Shown: piece by piece, positions 8,304-16,849 of the stretch
Layout: each line of letters opens with the position of its first letter
Numbering within the stretch: position 1 is the first letter of the stretch
From: Sphaerotilus montanus
Lineage (GTDB): Bacteria; Pseudomonadota; Gammaproteobacteria; Burkholderiales; Burkholderiaceae_C
DNA: 64,000 bases
Direction: 5' to 3'
NCBI RefSeq assembly: GCF_013410775.1
Contig: NZ_JACCFH010000001.1
Coordinates: forward strand, 4,216,001 to 4,280,000
Notes under the pieces: generated by a model
What the model was told of the DNA's origin: nothing
The model's input: the letters and a program-made list of their open reading frames with translations, nothing else
Databases searched by the model: none
Position numbers and translations under genes: made by a program

Positions 8304-10007
8304 ATGCCGCCTCGTTCCTGGTCTTGCGTGCAGGTCTTCTCGCGGTCCCTGGCCCTCCTGGCAAGCGCCAGCGCAGTGGTCGCTGCGCCGCTGTCTGCAC
8401 CGGTCCCCCTGTCTGTCCCTGCGACGGAACTCAGCGTTCCCTACACCGTGACCGTCACCGGCCGCGACACCCTGATCGCCGTGGGCCGCCGCTTGCTGGC
8501 CGATCCGCGCCAGTGGCCCCAGTTGCAGTCGTTCAACCAGATTGCTGATCCCCGCCGCATCCCGGTGGGCACGGTGCTGCGGATCCCGCTGCGGCTCATG
8601 CCCGCGGAAGCCGTGTCCGCCACGGTGGTGGCGGTGTCGGGCGATGTGCGCGGTGCGGATGGCCGGGCGGTCGCCGAAGGGCAGACGATGCCGCAAGGCG
8701 GCCGCCTGCGCACCGGTGACGGTCAGGCCACCATCCGGCTGGTGGATGGCACCGTGCTCCGGCTGCGGCCCTCGACCGCCGTGCAGGTGGACGTGTCCCG
8801 GCGCCTGCCCCGCGTGGGCGGGGTGCTGTCCGGCGTGCAGGTGCAGGAAGGCCAGGTGGAGGTGAAGGCGCAGAAGGCCACCAACGGCGGGCTGCCAGGC
8901 TTTCGGGTCAGCACGCCGCAGGGGCTGCTGGGGGTGCGGGGCACGGAATTCCGTGTGGCCGTGGACGGCCGGGCCGAGGTGACCCGCGGCGAGGTGCTCG
9001 AAGGGCAGGTGGCGGTCGACGGCCTGCGCGGCAAGCCGGGTCAGCGGGTGAACGCCGGGTTTGGCGTCGTGGTGGACCGCACGGGCGACGTGCCGCCGCC
9101 GGTCCGCTTGCTGGCAGCGCCGGATCTCTCGGCCTTGCCGGTGCTGCAGGACCGCGTGCTGGTGCGCATGCCGCTGGCGCCGCAGCCGGGCGCCGTGGCC
9201 TATCTGGGGCAGATCGCGGCCGATGACCGCTTCGAACCCGTGCTGCAGACCGTGCGCACCGAAGTCAGCACCACCGGCACCGCGCTGCGGTTCGCGGATC
9301 TGCCGGACGGCCGCTATGTCCTGCGTGTCCGCGCGGAGGATGCGCAGGGGCTGCAGGGCCTGGATGCCCGGCACACCTTCACGCTGAAGGCGCGGCCCGA
9401 GCCTCCGCTGCCCACCAACCCCGCGCCAGGCGCCATCCTGTCGGCAGCGCCGCTGGAGTTCGCCTGGACCGCCGCGCCGGAGGCCGGCAGCTACCGCCTG
9501 CAACTGTCCCGGTCCGAGGACTTCCGCGCGCCGCTGCACGACCGGCGCGGCCTGGTGCCGACCGCGCTCCGGATCACCGATCTGCCGCCGGGGGTGTACC
9601 ACTGGCGCCTGGCCAGCGAGCGCAGTGCCACCGACCAGGGCCCGTTTGGTGCGGCGCAGCGGCTGGAACTGCGGGCGCTGCCTTCACCGCTGGCGCCACC
9701 CGTCGTCGGCACCGGCGGCATCCGGCTGGGCTGGGAAGGCCTGCCCGGCCAGACCTTCGAGGTCGAGTTCGCGCGCGAGGCCGCCTTCGCCACCGTGGAA
9801 CTGGCGCGCCGGACCGAGGCGCCCGCGCTGGAAGTGACGCTGCCGGGCACCGGCCGCTACTTCGTGCGGCTGCGGGCCCGCGACCCGGATGGCTACCTCG
9901 GCCCCTACACCGCGCCTCAGCAATTCAGCATCCCCCACTGCCTGCGCGACGGCCAGGGTCGCTGTGCCATGAGCAATGCGGGTCAATCGGTCCTGATCGG
10001 GCCATGA
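8304..10007 (+). CDS. Exported FecR-domain protein with LysM
   Basis: A 567-residue protein with an N-terminal hydrophobic stretch (about 12-29) that looks like a signal peptide. A LysM-like module follows at about 50-100 (DTLIAVGRRLLADPRQW..PVGTVLRIP). Next is a FecR domain at about 110-265 with LRTGDGQATIRLVDGTVLRL and VSTPQGLLGVRGTEF. The rest holds beta-sandwich or FN3-like repeats rich in WTAAPEAGSYRLQLS-type sequence. FecR/LysM proteins of this kind usually pair with CHASE2 sensors, as here, where the stop overlaps the kinase start by four bases. It probably acts in the envelope as part of the signal input. Confidence 0.85.
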   Translation: MPPRSWSCVQVFSRSLALLASASAVVAAPLSAPVPLSVPATELSVPYTVTVTGRDTLIAVGRRLLADPRQWPQLQSFNQIADPRRIPVGTVLRIPLRLMPAEAVSATVVAVSGDVRGADGRAVAEGQTMPQGGRLRTGDGQATIRLVDGTVLRLRPSTAVQVDVSRRLPRVGGVLSGVQVQEGQVEVKAQKATNGGLPGFRVSTPQGLLGVRGTEFRVAVDGRAEVTRGEVLEGQVAVDGLRGKPGQRVNAGFGVVVDRTGDVPPPVRLLAAPDLSALPVLQDRVLVRMPLAPQPGAVAYLGQIAADDRFEPVLQTVRTEVSTTGTALRFADLPDGRYVLRVRAEDAQGLQGLDARHTFTLKARPEPPLPTNPAPGAILSAAPLEFAWTAAPEAGSYRLQLSRSEDFRAPLHDRRGLVPTALRITDLPPGVYHWRLASERSATDQGPFGAAQRLELRALPSPLAPPVVGTGGIRLGWEGLPGQTFEVEFAREAAFATVELARRTEAPALEVTLPGTGRYFVRLRARDPDGYLGPYTAPQQFSIPHCLRDGQGRCAMSNAGQSVLIGP

Positions 10008-12343
10008 CGACCGGGGCGGGCCGCGCGCGCCTGCTGGGGGGCACGGCGGGTGTGGCCCTGGTACTGGCGGCGCTGGCCTTCGTCCTGCCGCTGAGCGGCT
10101 GGACGTGGCGGGCGGACCGGCTGGTCTACGACATCGGCCTGTCCACCTGGCGCCGCCCCGTGCCCGAGGGCATCACGGTCGTCGCGATCGACGACGCCAG
10201 CGTGGCCGCCATCGGCCGCTGGCCCTGGCCGCGTGCGGTGCACGCCACCTTGCTGTCCCGGCTGGCCGAGACCCATCCCAGGGCGATCGGCCTGGACGTG
10301 ACCTTCAGCGAGCCCGACCCCGATCCCGCGCAGGACGTGTTGCTGGCCGAGCAACTCGCCAGGGCGGCTCCCGTCGTGCTCTCGGTGGACTGGGTGGCCG
10401 CCGGACCGGGGCAGCCACCCCAGCTGCTGACCCCGGTCACGGGCCTGCCACCGGGGGTGCGCCTGGGCACGGCCGAGGCGTCGGTGGACGCCGACGGGGT
10501 GATGCGCCATGCCTTCCTCTCGGCGGGTTCGCTGCAGTCGCCGGTGCCCCACATGGCGGTGGCGCTGCTGCAGGCGGCCGGCGAAGCTCCTGCGCCGGAC
10601 CTGCCCGTGACGTCAGACGACGAGACGGACATCGCCACGGGGCCGTGGCACCGTGGCAGCCGCTTCCTGGTGCGCTATGCCGGCCCGCCGGGGCAGCTGG
10701 ACCGGGTGTCCTACGTCGATGTGCTGCGCGGCGCCGTCCCGCCGGAGCGGCTGGCGGGGCGCTACGTGCTGGTGGGCATGACCGCCACCGGGCTGGGCGA
10801 CACCGTGGCCACCCCGGTGAATCGCCAGCGCCATGCCATGCCTGGCGTCGAGGTCCTGGGCCACACGCTCTACACCTTGCGCAGCGGCGACACGGTGCGG
10901 GCCGTGTCGCCGCTGGCCAGTGCCGGGCTCTCGGCGCTGCTGGTGCTGGTCCTGATGGCCGGCATCCAGCGGCTCGGGGCGCGCTGGGCGCTGGCGCTGG
11001 CGGTGGGGGCGTGGCCATTGGTGATCGGGGCCAGCCTGGTCGCCCTGGGGTTCGGCCTGTGGTGGAGCCCGGTGTCCTGGGCCCTGGCCGCGGCACTGGC
11101 CTATCCCTTGTGGAGCTGGCGGCGCCTGGAGCAGGCGGTGGATGCGCTGGACGCCGAGATCGGCCGGCTGGTGCCGGAAGGCGGCCTGGACCTGGGGGTC
11201 GCGGCCCGACCCGCGGCGCGGCGGCGCGACATGCTGGCCTTGCGGCTCGACACGCTGTACACCGCCACCGACACCCTGCGCAGTGCACGTCGTTTCCTGT
11301 CGGACGCGCTGGCCGGCATGCCCACCGCGATGGCCGTCACCGACCCGCGGGGCCGCGTGCTGCTGGCCAACGCGCTGGCGGCGCAGCTGTTCGAGCTGGA
11401 CAAGGCCGAGGACATGCAGGGCATGGAGCTGCCGGGTCTGCTGGTGGAGTTCGTGCCGGCCAAAGGCGTGGACGTGGACCTGGAGGCGATCTTCCAGCCC
11501 GGCAGCGCGCCACCGGTGGGCTGGGCGATGGAGGCGCGGGCCGAACGCCTGGGGGACTTCCTGCTGCACTTCGCGCCGGTGCTGCTGCTGGACCAGCAGC
11601 GCTGGGTGGTGACGTTCTCGGACGTGAGCGCGATCCGGCAGGCGCAGCGCCGGCGCGACCGCGCCCTGGCCTTCGTCTCGCACGACCTGCGCTCGCCGGC
11701 CAGCACCATCGTGCTGCTGGCCGACCAGTACCAGCGCGGACGCGTCCAGATGCCGCTGGAGGCCTTCCTGGTCGAAATCCAGCGCCTGGGCGCGCGCACG
11801 CTGCAACTGGCCGATGACTTCGTCCGGGTGGCGCACGTGGAGTCGCGCCCGCTGCAGGTGTCGTCCGTGGCCGTGGCGGCACTGCTGGACGAGGTGGTCG
11901 CTGATTTCCGTCCCCAGGCGGTGGCGGCCGATGTGACGCTGGTGTGGCGCCATGACCCGGTCCATCCGCCAGTCTCGGTGGCACCCTGGCCCATGGACCG
12001 GATGCTGGTGCAGCGGGCGGCGGGGAATCTCGTCTCCAACGCGATCAAGCACAGCCCGGTCGGCGGGCAGGTCACGGTCCTGGTGCGTTTCGACGCCGGG
12101 CGGGACACGCTGAGCCTGACCGTGTGCGACCAGGGGCCGGGACTGTCGCCGGCACAACGCCAGCGCCTGAACCATGGCGACGACGGTCTGCCGACCGATG
12201 ATGTCGGTGGCGTCGGCCTCGGCCTGCAGTTCGTGCAGCGCGTGGCCGAGCGCCACCGGGGCCGGCTGCAGGCGCTGGAGGGCAGCGAGGAGGGGGGCGG
12301 GCGGTTCGCGCTGGTCCTGGGGCGCCTCGGGGGGGCTCTTTGA
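10004..12343 (+). CDS. CHASE2 sensor histidine kinase
   Basis: A 779-residue membrane sensor. It has an N-terminal membrane anchor (about 8-28), an extracytoplasmic CHASE2 domain (about 40-300, with ITVVAIDDASVAAIGRWPWPR), and three membrane segments (about 305-370). A PAS-like region follows at about 435-535, then HisKA with phosphoacceptor His560 in FVSHDLRSPAS. The HATPase carries N-box NLVSNAIKHS, G1 CDQGPGL and G2 GVGLGLQFV. The kinase motifs look intact. It is translationally coupled to the FecR protein. No response regulator is encoded nearby, so the output is unknown; the neighbouring GGDEF-EAL gene is convergent and three bases away. Confidence 0.93.
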   Translation: MTTGAGRARLLGGTAGVALVLAALAFVLPLSGWTWRADRLVYDIGLSTWRRPVPEGITVVAIDDASVAAIGRWPWPRAVHATLLSRLAETHPRAIGLDVTFSEPDPDPAQDVLLAEQLARAAPVVLSVDWVAAGPGQPPQLLTPVTGLPPGVRLGTAEASVDADGVMRHAFLSAGSLQSPVPHMAVALLQAAGEAPAPDLPVTSDDETDIATGPWHRGSRFLVRYAGPPGQLDRVSYVDVLRGAVPPERLAGRYVLVGMTATGLGDTVATPVNRQRHAMPGVEVLGHTLYTLRSGDTVRAVSPLASAGLSALLVLVLMAGIQRLGARWALALAVGAWPLVIGASLVALGFGLWWSPVSWALAAALAYPLWSWRRLEQAVDALDAEIGRLVPEGGLDLGVAARPAARRRDMLALRLDTLYTATDTLRSARRFLSDALAGMPTAMAVTDPRGRVLLANALAAQLFELDKAEDMQGMELPGLLVEFVPAKGVDVDLEAIFQPGSAPPVGWAMEARAERLGDFLLHFAPVLLLDQQRWVVTFSDVSAIRQAQRRRDRALAFVSHDLRSPASTIVLLADQYQRGRVQMPLEAFLVEIQRLGARTLQLADDFVRVAHVESRPLQVSSVAVAALLDEVVADFRPQAVAADVTLVWRHDPVHPPVSVAPWPMDRMLVQRAAGNLVSNAIKHSPVGGQVTVLVRFDAGRDTLSLTVCDQGPGLSPAQRQRLNHGDDGLPTDDVGGVGLGLQFVQRVAERHRGRLQALEGSEEGGGRFALVLGRLGGAL

Positions 12344-12346
12344 ACC

Positions 12347-14893
12347 TCAGACGGTGGCCTGCTGCAGAAATGCCTCTCGCCAGCGGTCCAGCGCAGGTGC
12401 GGGCAATGGCCGCGCGTAGTGGTAGCCCTGTGCCTCGTCACAGCCCATGGCTGTCAGCCGCGCCGCGGTGCTGGCGTTCTCGATGCCTTCGGCGGTGGTG
12501 CGCAGATTCAGGTGGCGTGCCATCTGCAGGACCGCATGCACGATCGCCGGCGCGTCCGTGCCCTGTTCCAGACCCAGGATGAACGAGCGGTCGATCTTGA
12601 GCCGGTCAAAGCGGAAGCGCTGCAGATAGGCCAGGTTGGAATAGCCGGTGCCGAAGTCGTCGATGGACAGGCTGATGCCCAGGTTCTTGAGGTCCCGGAC
12701 CGTGCAGATCGCTTCATCTTCCTTGCCCATCAGCACCGATTCGGTCAGCTCCAGCTCCAGGCAGTGCGGTGGCAGGCCGCTGTCTTCCAGTGCCGCGGCC
12801 ACGTCCTTCACCAGCCTGCCGGACTGGAACTGCAGCGGAGACACGTTGACGGCCATCCTGACCGTGTGCCAGCCGGTCCGGTGCCAGTGCGCGGCCTGTC
12901 GGCAGGCTTCGTGCAGCACCCAGGTGCCGATCGGCACGATCAGGCCGCTCTCTTCGGCCACGGCGATGAAGTCGCCGGGCTGGTGCAGAGGCTGTCCAGG
13001 GCGCCGCCAGCGGATCAAGGCCTCGACGCCGACCACGTCCGTGTCCTTCAGCCCGATCTGCGGCTGGTAGTGCAGCTCGAACTCCTTGCGCTCCAGCGCG
13101 ACGTGCAGCGCATTCCGGGTGCTGACATAGGCCATCAGGCGGGTGTTCATGTCCGGATGAAACACGCGGAAATGGCCCGGACCCGCACGCTTGGACTCGA
13201 ACAGCGCGGTGTCGGCGTTGCGCATGAGGATTTCGGCATCCAGGGCATGGTCGGGAAAGACGGCGGCACCGATCGAGAGCGACATGAAGAGCTGGTGTCC
13301 TTCGATGTCGAACGGGCGGCGGAACTCGGCCATGACCGTTTCGCATTGCCGAATCACCTGTTCCGGCGAGCGGACGTCGGGCAGGACCACCATGAATTCG
13401 TCACCGGCGAGACGGCATGCGGTGTTGCCGCTGCCAAGGCAGTGCTGCAGCCGTTCGGCCACGGTGCGCAGCAAGGCGTCTCCCACGGCGTGGCCATGGG
13501 TGTCGTTGACGTGCTTGAAACGGTCGAGGTCGAGGCAGAGCAGGCCCACACCTGCGCCGCCGTGCAGGGCTTCCGGACGGACGCTGGCCTGGCGCAATGC
13601 CTCGTCGAGCAGCCGATGGCCGCGCGGGCGGTTGGGTAACTGGGTCAGCGGGTCATGCCAGGCGAGGTGTTCGGTGGTCCGGCGCTCGCTGGCTTGCGCC
13701 GCAGCGCGCATGCGGCTGTAGACGCCCAGGATGCAGAGCATGGTGAGCCCCGTGAATTGCACAGGTCGGCCATGTCGGGCCGTCCAGATCGTCAGGCCCA
13801 GGCTGCACCAGCACAGGAAGAAGGCGATCTGCAGCGCGCGGGAGCCCGGTCTGGCCGGCAGCGGTGTTCTCCAGGCCGCCAGGGGCAAGACGGCGACGAT
13901 GGCCAGACCGAGCATGCTGACGACCATCCGGGGGAGCAGCGTCTGCTCGGAGAAGAGCGTGGCACCCGCGGCCAGCAAGGCCAGCACGTTGAGGCTCCCG
14001 AGGAGCCAGGCCCAGAGACCGGTTCGGCCAATGTCCAGCAAGGCCCTGGCGGACAGGGTGAACAGGGCGTAGCACGCTGCCCCCGAGACCGTGAAGACGG
14101 GAACGAGGTGTCCGGTGATCGCAGGCCAGAAATAGGGCAGCAGTTGTCCCTGGAAGGTGGCCTCGAAGCCTTTCGCGGTTGCCAGCCAGCCGGCCAGCAA
14201 CGCGCAGGCCGGGTCCCGGGTCCACAGCAGCAGTCCGATCACCATCAGACAGACCGTGAAGGTCACGGTCTCGTGCACCAGCAGCGAGACCAGCGCCTGC
14301 GTGTAGGCCTCTGGACGCCAGGCGTGAATCTCCACGGTGGGCACCGTCACGTCCTGCAGTCGCACCAGCAGGCGCACGGAGGCGCCAGGTGGAACCGTCA
14401 CGGGAAACACCGGCTCCACGTGTCGAATGGCCGCGCCGCTGACTGGCCAGGCGCTGCCCGCCTGCTGGTGGTCCAGGGCGCCCAGGCTCTCCGGCTGGAA
14501 GGTCTGGAGCTGCACATCCCTGATGCGCCAGGGCTTGACCACGATCCAGCGTGTCAGCGGCTGCGCGCTGCTGTTGTGCACCACGCCGGTCAGCCACACC
14601 GTGCCGGGAACCCAGGAGGCGTTGCGGTTGTCCTCGGTTGCAGGCAGCCAGCCGGACTGGTCCAGCGCCTCACGGCCGCTGGACGCGTGATCCGGCGCTT
14701 GCTTGAGCACCTGCATGGCGTCCACCAGCGCGATGGAGCCCGGTTCGGCCGCCAGCTCGACGGCGGGCGTGTTCGGCACGGCGACCGCCGGCAGCGACAA
14801 CCCGATCAGGAGGCAGCACCACGCCCAGCGCCAACAAGTCCATGCCCGTTCCCATGGCTTGCTGTCGGATCGGCGGAGTGCAATCAAATTCAT
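12347..14893 (-). CDS. 7TMR-DISM GGDEF-EAL c-di-GMP protein
   Basis: An 848-residue protein with a signal peptide, a 7TMR-DISM extracellular carbohydrate-like domain (about 40-200), seven membrane segments (about 205-405), a GGDEF domain (about 420-580) and an EAL domain (about 600-845). The diguanylate cyclase signature reads AGDEF near residue 495, with Ala replacing the first Gly, so cyclase activity may be reduced. The phosphodiesterase motif EALIRW near 622 and the later DDFGTGYSN region look intact. It probably turns over cyclic di-GMP in response to an envelope signal. It is transcribed divergently from ligK and ends three bases from the CHASE2 kinase. Confidence 0.92.
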   Translation of the reverse strand: MNLIALRRSDSKPWERAWTCWRWAWCCLLIGLSLPAVAVPNTPAVELAAEPGSIALVDAMQVLKQAPDHASSGREALDQSGWLPATEDNRNASWVPGTVWLTGVVHNSSAQPLTRWIVVKPWRIRDVQLQTFQPESLGALDHQQAGSAWPVSGAAIRHVEPVFPVTVPPGASVRLLVRLQDVTVPTVEIHAWRPEAYTQALVSLLVHETVTFTVCLMVIGLLLWTRDPACALLAGWLATAKGFEATFQGQLLPYFWPAITGHLVPVFTVSGAACYALFTLSARALLDIGRTGLWAWLLGSLNVLALLAAGATLFSEQTLLPRMVVSMLGLAIVAVLPLAAWRTPLPARPGSRALQIAFFLCWCSLGLTIWTARHGRPVQFTGLTMLCILGVYSRMRAAAQASERRTTEHLAWHDPLTQLPNRPRGHRLLDEALRQASVRPEALHGGAGVGLLCLDLDRFKHVNDTHGHAVGDALLRTVAERLQHCLGSGNTACRLAGDEFMVVLPDVRSPEQVIRQCETVMAEFRRPFDIEGHQLFMSLSIGAAVFPDHALDAEILMRNADTALFESKRAGPGHFRVFHPDMNTRLMAYVSTRNALHVALERKEFELHYQPQIGLKDTDVVGVEALIRWRRPGQPLHQPGDFIAVAEESGLIVPIGTWVLHEACRQAAHWHRTGWHTVRMAVNVSPLQFQSGRLVKDVAAALEDSGLPPHCLELELTESVLMGKEDEAICTVRDLKNLGISLSIDDFGTGYSNLAYLQRFRFDRLKIDRSFILGLEQGTDAPAIVHAVLQMARHLNLRTTAEGIENASTAARLTAMGCDEAQGYHYARPLPAPALDRWREAFLQQATV

Positions 14894-15137
14894 CGGAAGG
14901 TCTTCGGGCGGGGCGTACGGGGTGGCCGGGGACTGATGTTGCGAGATCGAGCCGGTATTTTCCCGTTCTTAAGTCGAGTTGGTTCCGTACCGTATCGTTG
15001 GTACTGCACGGTTTGTCTGGTTCCGATCACGGCATGCCATGCTGATCAGAGATAGCAGCTAGTCGATTTCTTGCCTAGTCGGCATGGTTTGCCAAGTCCA
15101 GAATCTGCGGCATTGCTGATCCTGGGACTTGTCCACC
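14894..15137. promoter_or_regulatory. Divergent control region, GGDEF-EAL gene / ligK
   Basis: This is a 244-base divergent spacer with no coding sequence. It contains the second copy of the shared element at 15039-15063 and an inverted repeat GTACC (14987-14991) N8 GGTAC (15000-15004). The spacer is less GC-rich than its surroundings, as expected for promoters. No Shine-Dalgarno sequence precedes ligK. Confidence 0.55.
15039..15063 (+). promoter_or_regulatory. 25-bp shared regulatory element, copy 2
   Basis: ATGCTG at 15039-15044, seven bases, then ATAGCAGCTAGT at 15052-15063. It has the same two blocks and spacing as 6315-6339. It lies 75 bases before the ligK start codon. The flanks of the two copies are not alike, which argues for selection on a site rather than a recent long duplication. 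Confidence 0.6.
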
Positions 15138-15821
15138 ATGTACGAACTCGGCGTTGTCTACCGCAACATCCCCCGCGCCAACCGCGAGGCCACCGACCGC
15201 CTGGCCGCCCTCGGCTCGGCCACCGTCCACGAGGCGATGGGCCGCGTCGGCCTGCTCAAGCCATACATGCGCCCGATCCAGGTCGGCACGCAGGTGTCGG
15301 GCACGGCTGTCACCGTGCTGCTGCAGCCCGGCGACAACTGGATGATGCACGTCGCCGCCGAGCAGATCCTGCCGGGCGACATCGTCATCGCGGCGGTCAC
15401 GGCCGACTGCACCGACGGCTACTTCGGCGACCTGCTGGCGACCTCGTTCCAGGCGCGTGGTGCGCGGGCGCTGGTCATCGACGCCGGCGTGCGCGACGTC
15501 AAGACGCTCAAGGAAATGGGCTTCCCGGTGTGGTCCAGGGCGATCAGCTCCAAGGGCACGATCAAGGCCACGCTGGGTTCGGTGAACATCCCCGTCGTCT
15601 GTGCCGGCATGCTGGTGCACCCTGGGGACGCGATCGTGGCCGACGACGACGGCGTGTGCTGCGTGCCGGCTGCCCGCGTGGTCGAGGTCGCGGATCTGGC
15701 GGCCAAGCGCGAGAGTTTCGAAGGCGAGAAGCGCGACAAGCTGGCCTCGGGCATCCTGGGGCTGGACATGTACAAGATGCGCGAGCCGCTGGCCAAGGCG
15801 GGACTGAAGTACATCGACTGA
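15138..15821 (+). CDS. ligK: 4-carboxy-4-hydroxy-2-oxoadipate aldolase (LigK/PmdF)
   Basis: A 227-residue class II aldolase of the RraA-like HMG/CHA family. It splits 4-carboxy-4-hydroxy-2-oxoadipate into pyruvate and oxaloacetate, the last step of protocatechuate 4,5-cleavage. The family-typical [15 protein letters not shown] is followed by DAGVRD with Arg119-Asp120, which bind substrate and metal. The N-terminus [11 protein letters not shown] fits the ATG at 15138 better than the TTG three codons earlier. It is the first gene of the long plus-strand operon running to the transporter at 23.7 kb and is preceded by the shared 25-bp element. Confidence 0.95.
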   Translation: MYELGVVYRNIPRANREATDRLAALGSATVHEAMGRVGLLKPYMRPIQVGTQVSGTAVTVLLQPGDNWMMHVAAEQILPGDIVIAAVTADCTDGYFGDLLATSFQARGARALVIDAGVRDVKTLKEMGFPVWSRAISSKGTIKATLGSVNIPVVCAGMLVHPGDAIVADDDGVCCVPAARVVEVADLAAKRESFEGEKRDKLASGILGLDMYKMREPLAKAGLKYID

Positions 15822-15849
15822 CCGCACAGACAACACCCGGAGACAAGAC

Positions 15850-16827
15850 ATGAACACTTCCAGCATCCTGGCCGCCTGCGTGCTGGCCTTTGGCGGCCTG
15901 ACGGCCACGCTGGCACAGGCCCAGGACTTTCCGACCAGGCCCGTCCGCATCCTGACGCCGTTCCCCGCAGGCGCCGGCCCGGAGGCCGTGGTGCGCGTGC
16001 TGGCCGAGAAGCTCCAGAAGAAGTGGGGCAAGCCGGTGATCGTCGAGAACAAGCCGGGCGCCAACGGCTTCCTCGCCATCGACGCCTTCAGGCGTGGCGC
16101 CACCGACGGCCACGACCTGATCCAGCTCGACAACGTCCACCTCGTCGCCTACCCGCACCTGTTCAAGAAGCTGCCCTACGACCCGGTCAAGGACTTCGAC
16201 CCGGTCACGCCGCTGTTCCGCACCTACTTCTTCGTGGGCGTCCCGGCCAACAGCCCGCACAAGACGGTCGGCGACATCCTGGCCGACGCGAAGGCCCACC
16301 CCGGCAAGCTGAACTATGGCTCCTGGTCGGTCGGCAACCCGGTGCACCTGGGCTCGGCGCTGCTGGAGTCGATGACCGGCACCGAGATGCAGCACATCAT
16401 CTACAAGGAAGTGTCGATGCTCTACACGGGTGTCGCCACGGGCGAGCTGCACTGGGCGCTGGGCTCGCTCGCCTCGGCCGGGCCGATGCAGCGCTCGGGC
16501 AAGATCAAGTTCATCGGCGTCACGGCGCCGAAGCGGCATGCGGCGTTCCCCGACGTGCCGACGGTCGCCGAATCGGGCGGCCCGGCGGGCTACGAGGTGA
16601 CGGGCTGGACGACCATCGCCGCACCCAAGGGGCTGCCGAAGGCCGTGGCCGAGAAGATCCAGAAGGACATCGAGGCCGCGCTGGCCGAGCCGGACATGAA
16701 GGAGCGCTACGCGGCGTTCGGTTACGAGCCGTTCCCGGCCACCCGGGACCAGTTCAACGCCTACATCGCGTCGGAGTCGACCAAGTACGCCGACGTGATC
16801 AAGCGCGCCAAGGCGTCGCTGGACTGA
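15850..16827 (+). CDS. Bug-type tripartite tricarboxylate transporter receptor
   Basis: A 325-residue periplasmic solute receptor of the TctC/Bug family. A signal peptide covers about residues 1-24 (cleavage after AQA). The mature protein starts QDFPTRPVRILTPFPAGAG, where family members carry the ligand-binding FPPGG-like loop. A GGAG ribosome site precedes the ATG, 28 bases after ligK. No TctA or TctB membrane partners are in the window, as is usual for Bug proteins in Burkholderiales. Within this operon the ligand is probably an aromatic acid or a pyrone/dicarboxylate intermediate, which is an inference from context. Confidence 0.9.
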   Translation: MNTSSILAACVLAFGGLTATLAQAQDFPTRPVRILTPFPAGAGPEAVVRVLAEKLQKKWGKPVIVENKPGANGFLAIDAFRRGATDGHDLIQLDNVHLVAYPHLFKKLPYDPVKDFDPVTPLFRTYFFVGVPANSPHKTVGDILADAKAHPGKLNYGSWSVGNPVHLGSALLESMTGTEMQHIIYKEVSMLYTGVATGELHWALGSLASAGPMQRSGKIKFIGVTAPKRHAAFPDVPTVAESGGPAGYEVTGWTTIAAPKGLPKAVAEKIQKDIEAALAEPDMKERYAAFGYEPFPATRDQFNAYIASESTKYADVIKRAKASLD

Positions 16828-16849
16828 CCCCAAGGACCGAGAGCTTTCC

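Noticed and set aside
10105-11817. 570-codon alternative frame inside the CHASE2 kinase
   Set aside because: Gly/Ala/Arg-rich shadow; the overlapping frame carries CHASE2, HisKA and HATPase motifs.
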